64,000 nucleotides of DNA from Archilochus colubris (Eukaryota; Chordata; Aves; Apodiformes; Trochilidae). This document shows positions 13,257 to 26,200 of the stretch, one piece after another. Below the pieces are notes generated by a model. It made no database searches. It worked only from the letters and a program-made list of their open reading frames with translations, and was not told the DNA's origin. Made by a program: the position numbers and the translations under genes. The first letter of the stretch is position 1, and the number at the start of each line of letters is the position of its first letter. Where the stretch lies: contig CM041084.1 of NCBI GenBank assembly GCA_023079485.1, forward strand, positions 13,142,609-13,206,608, given 5' to 3'.

Positions 13257-14437
13257 CCCATGTTCTCAGCCCCAATCCGGTGTGTGACACTTACCCTTGT
13301 GAGCTTCGTTTTCATGCAAAAGTCTTCAGTTTTTGCAGCACTCACCTCTTATACCAAAAACAAGAAAGGAAATACCAGCACTGCTCTTGCATATCTCAGC
13401 TGTACAGCTTTAAGGCAGGTATTTCACTGAGAAAGCAGCACTTAGCCTCACTGAGCAAACAGAAAGGGTCAAATTCTGCTTTCAGTTACCCTAGGGCATT
13501 CCACCTCAAGAAGGAATCTGCATCTGAATAACCCAGAGGAGAAATGTGTTTCCAGACACTTGAGCCTAAAGACTGAAAAAATGCTGATGAGAATTCTGTC
13601 ATCTTATATTTTCATTGAAGAGCTTTTGGGGGTGGGTTGTGTTGTGGGATGGTTTTTTTTTTACTCTCAGAGTTGATGCACAGGGCATTGTCATTATGTT
13701 GCTGTCTCACCTTTCAGTTGACAGACAGACTTCCTGCTGGAGAGACATTATTATTTAACCGGATCCACTCATCCTGCCACTGATTTGTTTTACTTTTGTT
13801 CCTGGCAAAGAACAGCAACTCTAGGTAATGTTTCTTTTCTCATTTGGCTAAGTCCTTCAGAACACTTTAGTAAATTAACCCCATGTAGTTCACTTAGTAA
13901 ACACAGGCTCTACTGAAAAGATCTATAAAACTAAATTACTTCAGATTTTCCAATCTTTGTTTTTCTTTCGTTTTTTCTGATACAAGCTTAAGACTCAGGA
14001 AACAAATGCAAATGCTTAAGTCTTCATCAAATAAGAGGTGTAAGCACAGCATGAGAGAATTAAAGCAAAAAGCAGGGGTTTTAATAAACAATACAGATGA
14101 AGACACGCCGATTCTGCTTCTAGAATAGAAGTATTACCTTAGTTATCTGCCATGGTTTGTTTTTAATTACATCAATATCTTCTAGCTAGTGTTGCCCTTT
14201 AGCAATTAATAAACCCTCTAGAATTTCACATCTCTGAATGACCACAACCAAGGTTTCATTAAGTTTAAGCAGCATATACATGTATGTGGGTATATAAATT
14301 TATGATATATTCTGTACTGCACACCACCACTCAAAGACAAGTAATAGCCTTCCGAAAAATATTCCTGAGTAAAATTTTATCATCTCAGTAACATCAGACC
14401 AGACAACTCTAAAAATCTTTTCCATTCACCTGCATAT

Positions 14438-14523
14438 CTAGTAGAAAACATTCTACTAGAACACCTAGAAAACATTCTACTGAACACCACTATTCAGCAC
14501 AGTGGTGTTCAGTAGAATATTCT
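14438..14523. repeat. Tandem 24-bp unit plus inverted copy forming a strong hairpin
   Basis: Unit 1 (14442-14465) and unit 2 (14466-14488) are direct copies of 24 and 23 bases that differ by one A. Unit 1 carries its own 7-bp palindrome (CTAGTAG at 14438-14444, CTACTAG at 14453-14459). After a 9-base spacer (14492-14500) an inverted copy of unit 2 follows at 14501-14521. It pairs with 14471-14491 at 20 of 21 positions. In RNA this would make a near-perfect 21-bp stem with a 9-base loop. The stem is shorter than normal for an animal pri-microRNA. A tandem duplication followed by a template switch explains it without function. Confidence 0.85.
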
Positions 14524-17500
14524 CCCTCCCAAAGTGACAGAGTTTAGCAACTTTTATCAGAAAGTGAGTAAGTTTTGAAATATTAGATTGTAGATGGCAT
14601 TCATGAAACCTTTCTTAAGGATCCAATCCCAATTTATGTAATAGACAAAAAAAATATTCCAGTTAATCTGAACAAGCCTGTTCATATTAACAACTGTAGC
14701 GTGACCAGATACTCAGCAATTTCATACATATTTTCTTCATTTTAACTACAATTAAGACATAGTTTGCATAGTTGTGCCTGCATCCTAAGCTAAAGTTTTT
14801 TCTTACCACAGGGAGTCCAATGCATCTCAGAGATTTGAAGGAATCACAGTTCAATGAAATCACAGGGTGATAAAATTGGCTCTGCAGGGTGCCTCATCCC
14901 TTCACTGTAGCAATGTCACAGCAGCACCAAGGTGGTTCCCCAGCAAAAATGTGTATGATCTGCCTGGACTGAAATTCTTTTATAATCATTCATATATTTT
15001 AATTTGCAATCAAGTTAACATGACCAAAGTCTTGTGAATACTTATCAAAAACACATCCACACAGCCTTTTGGAACGTTCTTTGATTTAGATCCTCAAGCA
15101 GCTGAGGAATCAGTTACTCACAGGTTAACAACAAGAAATGGGTGTTTGTTCTCAAGCAATTAACAGCAAGTAAACAGAAAAAATAAGCCATATGTAAAAA
15201 ATATATTTGTAAAAAAAAATGTATTATTCAGATAATTGTTAAAAAAATCAGGATCTATGGGAAGACAGTAGGTGAAAACAATAAAATTATCAGCTCTGCA
15301 CAGAAAGCAATGTGAAGTACAAGCAGATAGAAGCAACTACCATAGGCCTGCGAGACCATTCTGTCCTGGAGAATACACTATGGGGCTGATGGCTGAGTCT
15401 GACAAGGAAAAAAAGTGTTTAAGTGTTTCATTGAAACTTTTGAGACTAATTGGGAGGTGTTGCCTGAGCATCAGCTTCTTTTAAGTGAAGATCTTTATTC
15501 TATTGACCGAAGGTGCAGTCAAAAACATTAAAAAGAATCCCTCTGAAGTGCCTTGTGATGTCAGCTGCCAGGGTTCCCTATTCATACTTTTTATATTGTC
15601 CCAGATCCCCCATAATCTACACAGCAAAATCCTTCCCTTTCCATACCACTGCAAATATCTCTGTCATCTTAGCTGAGCTTCTTTGCACTGACCAATATAG
15701 AGCTGACCATCAGCTGAATATCATCAGCTCCTGGGCAAGCCCAGGATGTTTCAAATTCAACCAATAATACGTGGTACCAAAACCATTACAAACTCCCAGC
15801 CAAAACTGGTGTACAGGTAAAACTGTCCACCCAGCAGTGGACCGTCCTTCAACCTCACCATAAATTGCTATGTATATCCAAAGAAATTCCAAAAGTGTAA
15901 CCTAGCACCAGTAATTTCTCTCTGCAGTAAATAGCAGTAAATACATATCACTGTTCTTTTTCTCTCCTAAGTACTCTGCTTCCGTGTTTTTAAAACTGTG
16001 AATATTTGAGTCTCATAGCTTTTGACTTCAATCCATTTGCAGTACAGGAGTTTCCTAAATACGTATTCAAAAATCTCTGCTCTGACCAGAAGAAAATAAA
16101 TAATATTTATTATTGATAATAATAAAATTATAATTAAAAATAATTGATAACAACAATAAACTGTTGGCAGCCATAATAACATATATACGTATATATATAA
16201 CATAATAACATATAGGTATTTATAATGAAGCCAGGACACCTGAACAAGAGAGGTTTGCAGCAAGATTTTTATTTCTTTTTAAGTTTAAACTCCAGTTTCC
16301 TTTACTTTTATTAAATATAAAACTAGTAAGGCCAAAGCTCCTAGGAACAAACAAGCACTGGAACTGCCAGAACAGAGGCTTACATATTCACTTAATAATT
16401 TAGCAGCAGCAACCTATCTGGATACACCAGTTCACATTCTTCATTTTCCCCACAGAAACTTCTTTGTGAAGGAATTTCTTTGGGAGGTCACTGATAGAGA
16501 AGAGAATGGACAGCACTATCTGCAAGGAGATGCCTATTCCACGCTCCAAGAATTAATCTGGAAAACTTGCACAGACTGAATGAATGGTAGTAATTTTTTT
16601 TTAAGAATATTAAATCCTCTATACAGGACTTTCCTGCCACGTTGCAGCATTTTATCTGGGCTGAAAATAATCTAGTGCTTGCCCTTGTTCAGGCTTATCA
16701 AGAGATCCCAATACAACACACACATGAAATGGGAAAAAAAAAAAGTATAAGCAAGCTCTTCAGAATCCAAATTTTAAGTTTTGACAGAACAAAACTGAGA
16801 GTGGGTAAAGTATATCCAAAACCTCATGTCAAATTTTGGACTGCTGAAAGAATGCTTTCTTTTCTTGTTACATAATAGTGTTTATTCTCGTCTATTATTG
16901 CTGCCTATTAAATATTCCTAATTTTTTTTCATGACTTTACAGCTGCCAGTGCAAGTAAATAGTTCCATTACTTCTATTTCTCCTTAAGAAAGTCATCCAA
17001 ATCAAACAATATTTCTGCAGAGCATCATAAAATAAGATATACTCATCAACTATGATATATAAATGGAAATTTCTAGCCCCAGTCTGTAAAAATAAGCTCA
17101 AAAGTAATAAAGATGGTACAAATGAAAATCAGCTGTAAAAAAAGAGAAGTTCTGTACTTTGACTCATCTCCTTGGCCAAGCTAGGCAAGGTGCTTACCAA
17201 AGTAAGTTTTAGTGATGAACTCTCCAGATTAAAAATACACCTTTCTGTTAAATTTAAATGCTTTTATGCTCTTCTATATATTTTTTGCTAGGTACAGGAG
17301 AGAAAACTGAGGAAGTTTTATTTCACTGTTATCCAAATTCAACTCACTAACTGCAGGAATTTCTCTGGGGTGCCTAATTAGGAGCCTCATCAACAAAGGT
17401 TGCCTATATAAGTCAATGCTGAGAGGCAGCTTTAAAGGACAATTCAGTGTTGCTACTCTAAAATTGCCTCTTCTCATGGGCTATAGAACAGGGCTCTTAA

Positions 17501-20500
17501 TCTCAGCTGGATATTACAATTAGTTGAAATTAATTCTGGCCCCAGTCCCTAGGGTTCTTTTAGTAAGAATTTTCCTTTATTCTCTTCATTCTCAGAAACT
17601 TTTCTACTCATAAACCCAAGGAACACATAGGGCAGATGCTCCTGTCTTTCACGTGGCCCTGCAGGTTTCTGGCAAACCATGAAAAGCACCATTGTCACTG
17701 GTGTCATGGTTTGACAGAGTCAGAACCAATGCCACTGCCTTAGACTGGATTCAGTGCTCCTGGTAGACAGGAACTTCTAGCGAGCTTCCTTGAACTTCTA
17801 ATTCACCTTATTTTTTAAGTGAGTGAAATACCCAGGAAGGATCTGCCACAGCATAAAGTGGAAAAAGATGAACAGTGACATGGCTTCCCACTGCAAACCT
17901 GAGGTGGTTTTCAGTACAGATGGAAAAAATAACAGAGGAACTTTTTGCATCTGTGACCCAGGAGTTAGTCCATCCGAGAGTACTGAGGACATCCAGGACA
18001 TAAAACTTTCACAAAGATATCTGCTCCTTAAGTAACGGGTTGGTGAATTTGACACAGGGCCCTGAAAGACAAAAAATTATGAGATCAATGTATTTATAGA
18101 ACTTCTCAGGAAATGCTTTACCACAGTCACAGGAGACTGCTTTGAAGAACCCCATTCCAAGCTCCATGAACTCAGTCATATTCAGCATTCTTTCAATAAA
18201 CTAGGTCAGAAAACATGCAGGCTAGTGACATGCCAACAAAGCAAGGATCATTTAGGAATGCTTAATGGGAATATTCAGGTGTCTACGGCTTGGATGAGGA
18301 TAGAGGGGAGACAAAATTGTATCTCCCCATGCTCTTTTCCTTGAGAAATTACTTTTACCAAACAAATGCCTTATTAAGGAAAAAAAAATTATTTCTCATC
18401 CTTTTTTACTGCTCTATATGACATATGAAAAACTAAAGGGAAGAACCAAGAAGGTGGTTTAGCTTGGTTTTCCAGTCAAAATTCATATGTGTGTACTCTG
18501 GAAAGGCTGAAGTGACTGAAAAATTTATGAAATTATGATGTGAGAAGAAAAAAAGAAACAGAAAACCCTACAGAAATAGAGATCGTGTTGTCTACTGTCC
18601 TTCAGCCAAGGTTTTCAGGAATGACTAATGATTTTGGCTGTTACAATGCCTGAATCGCCTTTCTGAGGATTAATTTCCAGAAAGTGCTGAGTATCTCTCC
18701 TCTGAAAATCAAGCCTCTTAAAACTGTATATAGCTGGGAAAGCAAAAAAGAAGGCATGGAAAACTTTCGTTAAATTTAGAATATTTTTTGAAACCCTAAC
18801 AGCTATAATGCCAGAAAACAGATTTGGAAAAAATGTCATTGTTAAGGGATCTTGTTATCTGCTATGTGGTTACAGTGCTGCAATATATACCCTTGAGAGA
18901 GTCAAACAGTTCATAAGGAAACTAGGGATGATAATGTATTATCTGAGACATGTACAGTTTAAAAATAGGCACAAAGAATTTTTTCTTTGCTATACCAAGA
19001 CTAATAGTTTTAAAGTAATTTGTACATTTTCTAAACTGAATTTACCACATCAGTGATTAGCCATAATTTAAGCTATCTCAAAATAGTGTTTTTGAAGAAA
19101 TTAGTGGGCTTTTCTTCCAGATGCAGTTACACCTTGAAATCATGAAGCCTGGAGAAACTGGAAGATCTGCTTTACATTTAAGAGTTCATATAACTAACAA
19201 ACCAAATGGGACTACACAGATCACTTCAATGAAGCAAATGTTTGGCCATCTTTATGGGATAAGTACTTTACCCATGTAGCATCACCTTTGTTTATATTCA
19301 GACATCCAGATATCCTAAAATCTAAACATTAACTACAATCCATTTGAAAATACACCAAAGTACACAAAGTCATTATATGCCACAGGATACCATTACTTAG
19401 TTTCCAAATTCACCGGACATTTACAAATCCCCAGCAAATTAAAAGTCCCATACAGTTCCACTAAAGATTAAATCCCCTACCTCCAGCAGTTTTACAAAAG
19501 TTTTGGGTGATATATGTTCATTACACACAGCTAAGTGCCCACCAATGAAACTGCTCTGAATGCCCCCAAACTGGTTATCACTTTAGAAGATAAAGTGTGC
19601 TGTTTATACAACTTACTAAAAATTGCACCCTTGCATTCCTTTTTCAGATAAAAAAGTGTGAGGGCACTGCTTTATCACTTTAACTATGTGTCTCTTTGAA
19701 CATATTTGTGCTTTAAAGTAAACACCAATGCTAGTTATTTTACAACTACTAAAATCAAAACACATCTTCCCAAACTAATCTGTACAATGGTTGGGAAGAG
19801 CCTTTGATTCAGTACTATAATTATAAACAGGCATTTAAGTCAGATGTAGTGAAGGAGCATCAGTCATTTAAAATCAAATTAACAGTTTGATTAATCAAAC
19901 ACCAGACTGTCAAGTCAGATAACATACCTGATGGCTTTGTTCAGTTACTAAGGAGGGTTTTATCTTTAAGCACCACACCAGCATAACAAAATTTACTCAA
20001 GCAGAAACTTTTGGGTTCCTCTAAATGTATTAGTAGGAAAATTCTCACAATTCAAATTCTGCTTACTTCCATGTGATCACATGGCAGAAATTGAGGGATT
20101 TTACAGATATATTTCCACTTTGAGGCCCATTTTTCAGGCAGAAAAGTGAAATGGTATTCAGGAGGATGTACATTACTAGATTCAGGTCACATTCATGAGC
20201 TATATCAAATGGTAGAAAAAGAGCTTATGTATGGATTTCTGAAAGTTAGTGAATATTTACTAAATTAAGTATGGGAGTCTGGTGCATAGCACATGGCACA
20301 TTGCATGCATTTTCACACCTGAATCCTCTCTTCCATTAGATTGTTCTTTGTTCCTAGTGTATGTCATGGAGTCTGAAGATCAGCCTTCTCTACAAAAAAT
20401 GGGAAAGCCTCTGCATTAGAGACAATATAATTGCTGCCATGATACTCAAAACATAAAATTGCAAACATTATGCTATGTCACCACTCCCTCAGGGTGACAA

Positions 20501-22178
20501 AATGCACAGACTGGAATATATCACACTAAGACAGCCACCCACCTGTAGAACCATAGTGGAAAACACCAGCCCTGTGCCACTTTGCAGGGCATTCCTTTGT
20601 GCTACTGGGATCAACCAAAACTGAAAAAGTGAGACTGAAGAATTGTCTTCTGAAGTGATTAAGCATTGACCCACTGCAACAACACATGGCAGCGTGTCTG
20701 GCAGGAGAGGTCTCCAGATAGGTTGGATTTGATTTGTAAAGAAAAATTCTGTTAGTCAGTCCCCAGAGAACCCATACACTTCAATTGAGCAGAAACGTCT
20801 CTGAAAAACCAAAAGAGAGCAAGCTCACTCTTCTGCAATACCCAAATGCTCCTGATGTTTGGGGGAGGTGACCAGGCAAAGATTCTGCATGCTCCAGAGT
20901 AAAAGTGTTCAATCCCTTGGCCTTCACAAATAGCCTGCAAACACCTATGAAAATGAAGCCAGAGAGAGCACTTCTCACTGGATCAGCTCAGCTGCTATTA
21001 TTAGACATGGAAAGATTGCACCTCTGACAACCACTCCGAGTTGTGAAGCAGCATCAAGAAGCAGATGTGTGCTTCTGGGGATAGGCCCATTTTCAAAAGA
21101 ATGATTGTAAATGCATGTCCTTCACAATGTCTGATCTGGAGCCCATTTCCAGCATGGCAAGGAAGGATAAAATGGAAGTATGCCAAATATACCAACATAA
21201 AACCTCAAAATTCTTAGCAGACAATTAAAATGGATGGGAATAGGGACCAATTCCAGATTAAACAGCAGCAGAGGAAAAACTTGAAAAAGAGAACCCCATC
21301 ACCTCATACACCAAAGATCCTTCTGTCATGATTCAGTATGCAGTCTGCAAACTATCTATGTGTAACCAAAGAAAAATCAAACCCGCCTCTTGTGTATGGT
21401 GTTTTGAAAAACTGATAAATTCTTGGCTTCGTTCCACCACTGGTTTTGATACTTTTTCATTTATGATTACAATTCAAACTTTAAATGCCTCTATGCTTTC
21501 AGCCTAAAAATACATATTATTTGCTATTGCATTCTAAATGGCAGTTCTGTCAGGGAGGTTTCTACCTGTAGGGGCTGAAAAGTCTAATTCATCTTCATGC
21601 ATTAGAATGCCCAATGCTGCTTATTGGTATGTTGTGACTATCAAATGTGAGAGACCTAAAGATGTACAGAAAGTAGTTGGTCAGTGGGATGTTCCCACAC
21701 ACATATAAGAAAGAACTCTAAAACCATGTATATATATAAAAAAAAGAACTTGAACCCACTGCTTAAGTGTATTAGGAGTAAAATAAAGGTCATGGTTATA
21801 GGAAAGCTAAAGGCTTATGGTAAAAGCATTTCTCTTGCTTACACTGGCATAAAGACAAAAGGTTTCAGAGAAAACTTATATGTTTTTTGCCAATTGATTA
21901 CAGTACTTCTGCTAAAAAGAATTTCCAGCACAGGTCAAAATCCAATGATATATGAACCACAATGTCTTCTGAGGTTTGGATCAAGTATGTCCTGAAAATT
22001 ATGGCTGCTTATCTAATCTCTGAAGCTTCCTTTCTTGCCTTCCACTCCACAGCCTCATAACAATGTACCACGTCTTACACCAGTCTTTCTCACTGTTTTT
22101 AAACTATCATGTGTAAATCCTACCAAAGCCTTTTCTTTCTTCTTCTAACCACAAATATGAATCTGATGGCTGTTTCAG
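14524..22178. other. Gene-free sequence with an AT-rich patch
   Basis: Unique AT-rich sequence. The low-complexity patch at 16094-16216 is listed separately. An open frame at 17823-18035 ends in a protein-like run (GTFCICDPGVSPSES) but has no splice or domain support. No LINE tails or RNA genes were recognised. Confidence 0.5.
16094..16216. repeat. AT-rich low-complexity patch with a 29-bp periodic duplication
   Basis: A run of A/T-only trinucleotide-like repeats (AATAAT, TTATTA, AATAAA) leads into CATAATAACATATA at 16172-16185, and the same 14 bases recur at 16201-16214, exactly 29 bases later. TATACGTATATATATAA lies between. This reads as an ordinary AT-rich microsatellite with one duplication step. 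Confidence 0.75.
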
Positions 22179-22342
22179 ATATCAGTTCTCAGGAAAAGAG
22201 AAGCAGTAATGTATTGCAACAGCAAGATAAAAACCTCGTACCTGCTGGACTGACTTTCACACCCACAGATATTTACTCAGGATTGAATGAACCAGAACTC
22301 ACCATCACCCTTCCACAACCCTACTGCAAAGATACGCCCTAG
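22179..22342 (+). other. Candidate terminal coding exon (unidentified, weak)
   Basis: A pyrimidine-rich tract (CCTTTTCTTTCTTCTTCTAA, about 22122-22147) leads to TGTTTCAG at 22171-22178. From 22179 a frame stays open for 54 full codons to a TAG at 22340-22342. It includes QQQDKNLVPAGLTFTPTD and ends in LPQPYCKDTP. It would enter at phase 1. An AATAAA lies at about 22538, roughly 200 bases past the stop, followed by a G/T-rich stretch. Composition is mixed rather than repetitive, which fits an exon. I do not recognise the protein, no upstream exon is established, and the tract lies some 30 bases from the AG. Chance is the main alternative. Confidence 0.18.
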
Positions 22343-25300
22343 AGATCTATTGTATATACTGTATGCAAAAATTCACCTGTGTATTTGCACAGCTGTATAG
22401 GCAATTTAGACTATAAACTTTTTATTCAAACACATCACACCTGGAACTGTTTGTTTGCTGTTTGTGTTCCTTAATGTGAAAAAGCAATTTCTTTTTAAAG
22501 CAAATGCTTGATCTTTAGGATAGAGGGACCATCAGATAATAAAAACTAATATCTGTGTATGGTTTCACCTTTTATTCTCACTGATATTAGTGGAGGCATG
22601 GTTTCCAAAATAAGGCACCTAATAGCAGGCAAAAACCTGTTCACTTCATGTTTGAAATATCTACCATACTGATTGAAAAACTGAGATCTGATTTTAGATC
22701 AAAGAAAAATCGATCAGGTCCTTTTATGGGGAAAAAGCAATTTTAACAAAACCCAAAGTTTTCATCAATTTTGATGAAATCTGAGAGGTGATAATTTCTA
22801 ATGACCAATTTCATTTGTATTTTGCATTTAATTTGCATTTTATTTTTCTTAATTTATTTTATACTTTTACTTAAAAATACTGATAAGTAGAATGCTTGAA
22901 TACAAACAAAGCAAGTTCATTTAGGTACCATGTTACAACAATTCAACATTTTAAAATTAAATTTCTCAGAATTCCCATCCATTGAAACTTTCAAGTTTTG
23001 CTCCAAGTTAGAACAAAAAGAAAAGGTTTCAACACATTTTATCTTGAACATCATTTACAACCAGCATTACAATATCTAATTTAGGAACCTAATTTTAATG
23101 TCCTTATATGAAAATGAAGGTGTTTCAGATAGATGTGGGCTTCATTTTGAGAAAAACTCAAAACCACAAAATAATGATCAGTGCTCAGGAATTAATTCTT
23201 AAACACTTGAATTCCTTCTTTTTAATTCTCACTTTATAAAAAGAAAAAAAATGTCTTTTCCCCACAATATAGTCCCAGTTACAGGCAGTGAGGAATCATT
23301 CTCTTCCACATTTAATGAATATTTGCCACTGGCACCCTATCAGTCCCAGCACTCATACAGAAAATCTCAGTACAAAGGCAAAATAGGAAATAAATGAACC
23401 TTAGCATCTTAATATACCAAGGTATTTTGCCATCCCTATTTCAGAACACATTCTTGGAACAGCACTAAAAGACTGCATTGTAGAATTACAATTTTGTTCA
23501 TAAACTAACAAATGTAATTCAGCAACAGAATTCCTATATTGGAAGCTATACTGGAATAACTGCAATAAAATAGCTTATTTTCCTATACATTGGTCAGTAA
23601 GTTTAACCAAATTCCATAAGGAAGGTTACTTTTAACTGATGTCTAGGCAAATTGATACCACACCAGCATCTGAATGGCCACTAACAATAGTACCTGATTC
23701 AGGTTTTAGTGTCATATTTTGCCCAAATTCCAAAGTAATTTAAAAAATAAAAGTAAATAAAAATATTTAAAATTTGTGTTTACTTATTGTATTAAATACA
23801 AATTTTTAATTTTTTCTAAATCTTATTGGTTTCAAGTACAAGAATATGAAATGAACAACAAAAGAGAGTTCAGGCAATTGATTAAATTCATGTCCCTCAT
23901 CTGCCTTGGATTGCTCTCCTAAAGTCAGCTGAAGATTCAGGTAAAACTAATTCAGACTGATACAGTGCAATCTCTTGCTCTTAAGCATCTGATTGATAAA
24001 GAGTTTTCAAGAGGTTAGAAAGAGTGAATTTCTCCAGAAGGCTACCTCCACTGAAATCTGCACTAAAATTTCATTTGCTTTAACATGGCCTATGTAACAC
24101 ATATCTGTCATCTGGCAAAATAAAGTATATATTCCTCACTATTCACAAGAATTTGTGTGAGTCTGGACCATTTCCTTCATAAATCATGGGGGTGTATTAT
24201 TGAGAAGCCTTTCACAGTATGTCATTAACTCCATTAACAACTTTATTCAACTGAAACTCTGGTCTTCCAGATATGTGCTGCTTGAATTGTAGGGTTTTCT
24301 TTTCCCATTTGCATTAGTTTTAAACATTGGCTCATTGCACAGAATAATAGCACTCAAAGGAAAAAAACAACAAAAAAAAAAACCAACAAAAAAGACAACT
24401 TATAGAAGGAGTTGTAATCAGAAAAATTCCAGAAAAACAGGAGAAATGGGATTATTTAATAGCTTTTCCATATTGGTACTTGTGGTATCTTTAGAACAAA
24501 TGTTTATGGAAATTAAATCAAGATTTTCTCAGACTTCCTGTTTCCTCTACAGTATTCTCTCCTTTTTTGGTCTATGTACTGCAGAATAGATTTAGCTCCC
24601 CGTTCACTTGCCACCTTCAGCTCATGCTATCCAAAGGGCATTTGAAGGAGAACTGCACCTAATTTGATCTGCCCAGCAGTAACAAAATTCATGGGATAAG
24701 CAGCTCTTCCAACAGCAAACAAACCTTGCCATACTATCCCTTAGATTTTTAATTATAGCTTGTATTTCTTAGGCACTAATTAGTGGACAGCTCAGTCATC
24801 TTCATAAAGTACACTGTTGTAACGTTGTTTTAAACATCTGAAAGGTCAATACCAATAAAAATATGTTCTCACAGTGAAAAGTTCCCTTATTTTACATTAG
24901 TTGCCCAACACATCTTGCTTCCAACCGAATACTATCCAGTATAAAACCTTACACTGGAAACACCTTAACTGCTGGCTGGACAAGTACAATGGTATTTACC
25001 CCTTTTTTCTCCTTTTTGCTGTCTGCAGCATGAATAGCTGTGAGTAAAGTGGCACTTGACCATGTTCTCTTGGAGTCAAATCTGAATTTACTTCCCTCCT
25101 TCCAGGGCAGTTTTCCCTGACTGTGGGCTTGAGGAAGGAGACTTGACAGGCAGTGTTAAATTCAGACCTTTTTCTTGTATACTTACCAAGAGACAATAGT
25201 CCAGGGCCAGCCCCACTTTTCTGACAGCAGAGATTCAGGAAAGAGGGTGCATTATTTAAACAAAAGAATTAATTATTTATTCCATTGCTAGTAAAACTCT

Positions 25301-25984
25301 AATGTACACTTTCACAGCCTTACATAAATGTCTAGAATCTGAAAAAGAAGATACCTCTCAAGCAGACTGCATAATGTCTCAGAAAAACTGGCTCCTACAA
25401 CCTCAGCTTAAAAAATTTGCCACATGTTCAATGCAGCAACATCTAAAGCCCCAAGATAAACCTGTGAAGCCTTGTGGTAGGTGCTTTAAATGTGATGCCA
25501 TGGGATCTTGCTTCAAAGAATATACCATTAAAAACAAAACCAAAAATAAAAGAAAGTTGTTTCGTTTTGGGTTTTTTTTAAAGCAGACAAGGAGAATAAG
25601 AAAAGGTGCTTATTTCCAGATAATTCATGGATAAATGAGGTTTGTGCATACACTGCATACACTCTTTACACTGGAAAGGTGTAGAGAGTTAAGTGTAACA
25701 CCCATCAAGGTATTTCATGTCACTGAATCACAAGGTGACAATATTTGTGTTACTTCAAATCCTTTCAGAATATGGGAACACATATAATTTACTTCTTCTG
25801 AATAGAACTGTATATCCAGTGAATTTTTATATTTTTTGACAGCACAACATTCCTTGAAATTATTTCAAATCTAAATAACTGTTTCAAAATTAACTCCAGT
25901 TACAGCTCAGCTTCATTCATCCTCAGTCATAATCCAGCCCTTCCAGGGCTGGAGATCAAAATGACCTGTGATCACATGAATTCT
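22343..25984. other. Gene-free sequence, AT-rich
   Basis: Strongly AT-rich stretches occur at about 22800-22870 and 23735-23825. A-rich low complexity lies at 24359-24395. The 110-codon open frame at 25302-25634 includes CGRCFKCDAMGSC, which looks cysteine-rich, but no zinc-finger spacing is satisfied. No repeat family was recognised. Confidence 0.5.
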
Positions 25985-26200
25985 TACACAGAGTGGCCAC
26001 ACTGGGTCATACCAAAAGCCTATCCAGGTGGATTCCCTGGCTCTGGAAGTGGCCAGTAGCAGATGCCCAAGGAAAAGCAGCAGAGCAAGGCAAGCATCCA
26101 GTGATGGTTACACTTCCAGCATCCTGCAGTTTCAGGGCTTCCTTAGCCAGAGGTTCTGACAGCAGAATTTCTGAATGCTGAACTACAGGATTCAAATCCC
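25985..26200 (-). mobile_element. Old CR1-type LINE 3' region
   Basis: On the plus strand the motif order is ACTGGGTCATACCAAAAG, CCTATCCAG, AGTGGCCAGTAGCAGATGCC, GGCAAGCATCCAGTGATG, then GGGCTTCCTTAGCCAGAGG. This is the arrangement of a widespread amniote repeat that I recall as the reverse complement of the 3' part of an older CR1-group LINE. It is diverged, lacks the octamer tail, and carries no open frame. The dispersed-repeat identity is firmer than the exact LINE subfamily or the strand assignment. Confidence 0.65.

Larger units (their letters stand above)
10351..14437. other. Gene-free sequence with small hairpin and simple repeats
   Basis: Apart from the entries listed separately, this is unique AT-rich sequence. 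A C-rich run near 11246-11256 and a G/T-rich patch at 13628-13652 are the only compositional outliers. Open frames reach 113 codons (13190-13531) but show no known domain and overlap frames on the other strand. Confidence 0.55.

Noticed and set aside
17823..18035. 70-codon plus frame with a CICDPG-like cysteine motif
   Set aside because: Only two nearby cysteines, no EGF spacing, and an 85-codon frame is open on the opposite strand over the same bases.
25302..25634. 110-codon frame with CGRCFKCDAMGSC
   Set aside because: Cysteine spacing does not fit a known zinc finger, and the frame runs into lysine-rich low complexity.
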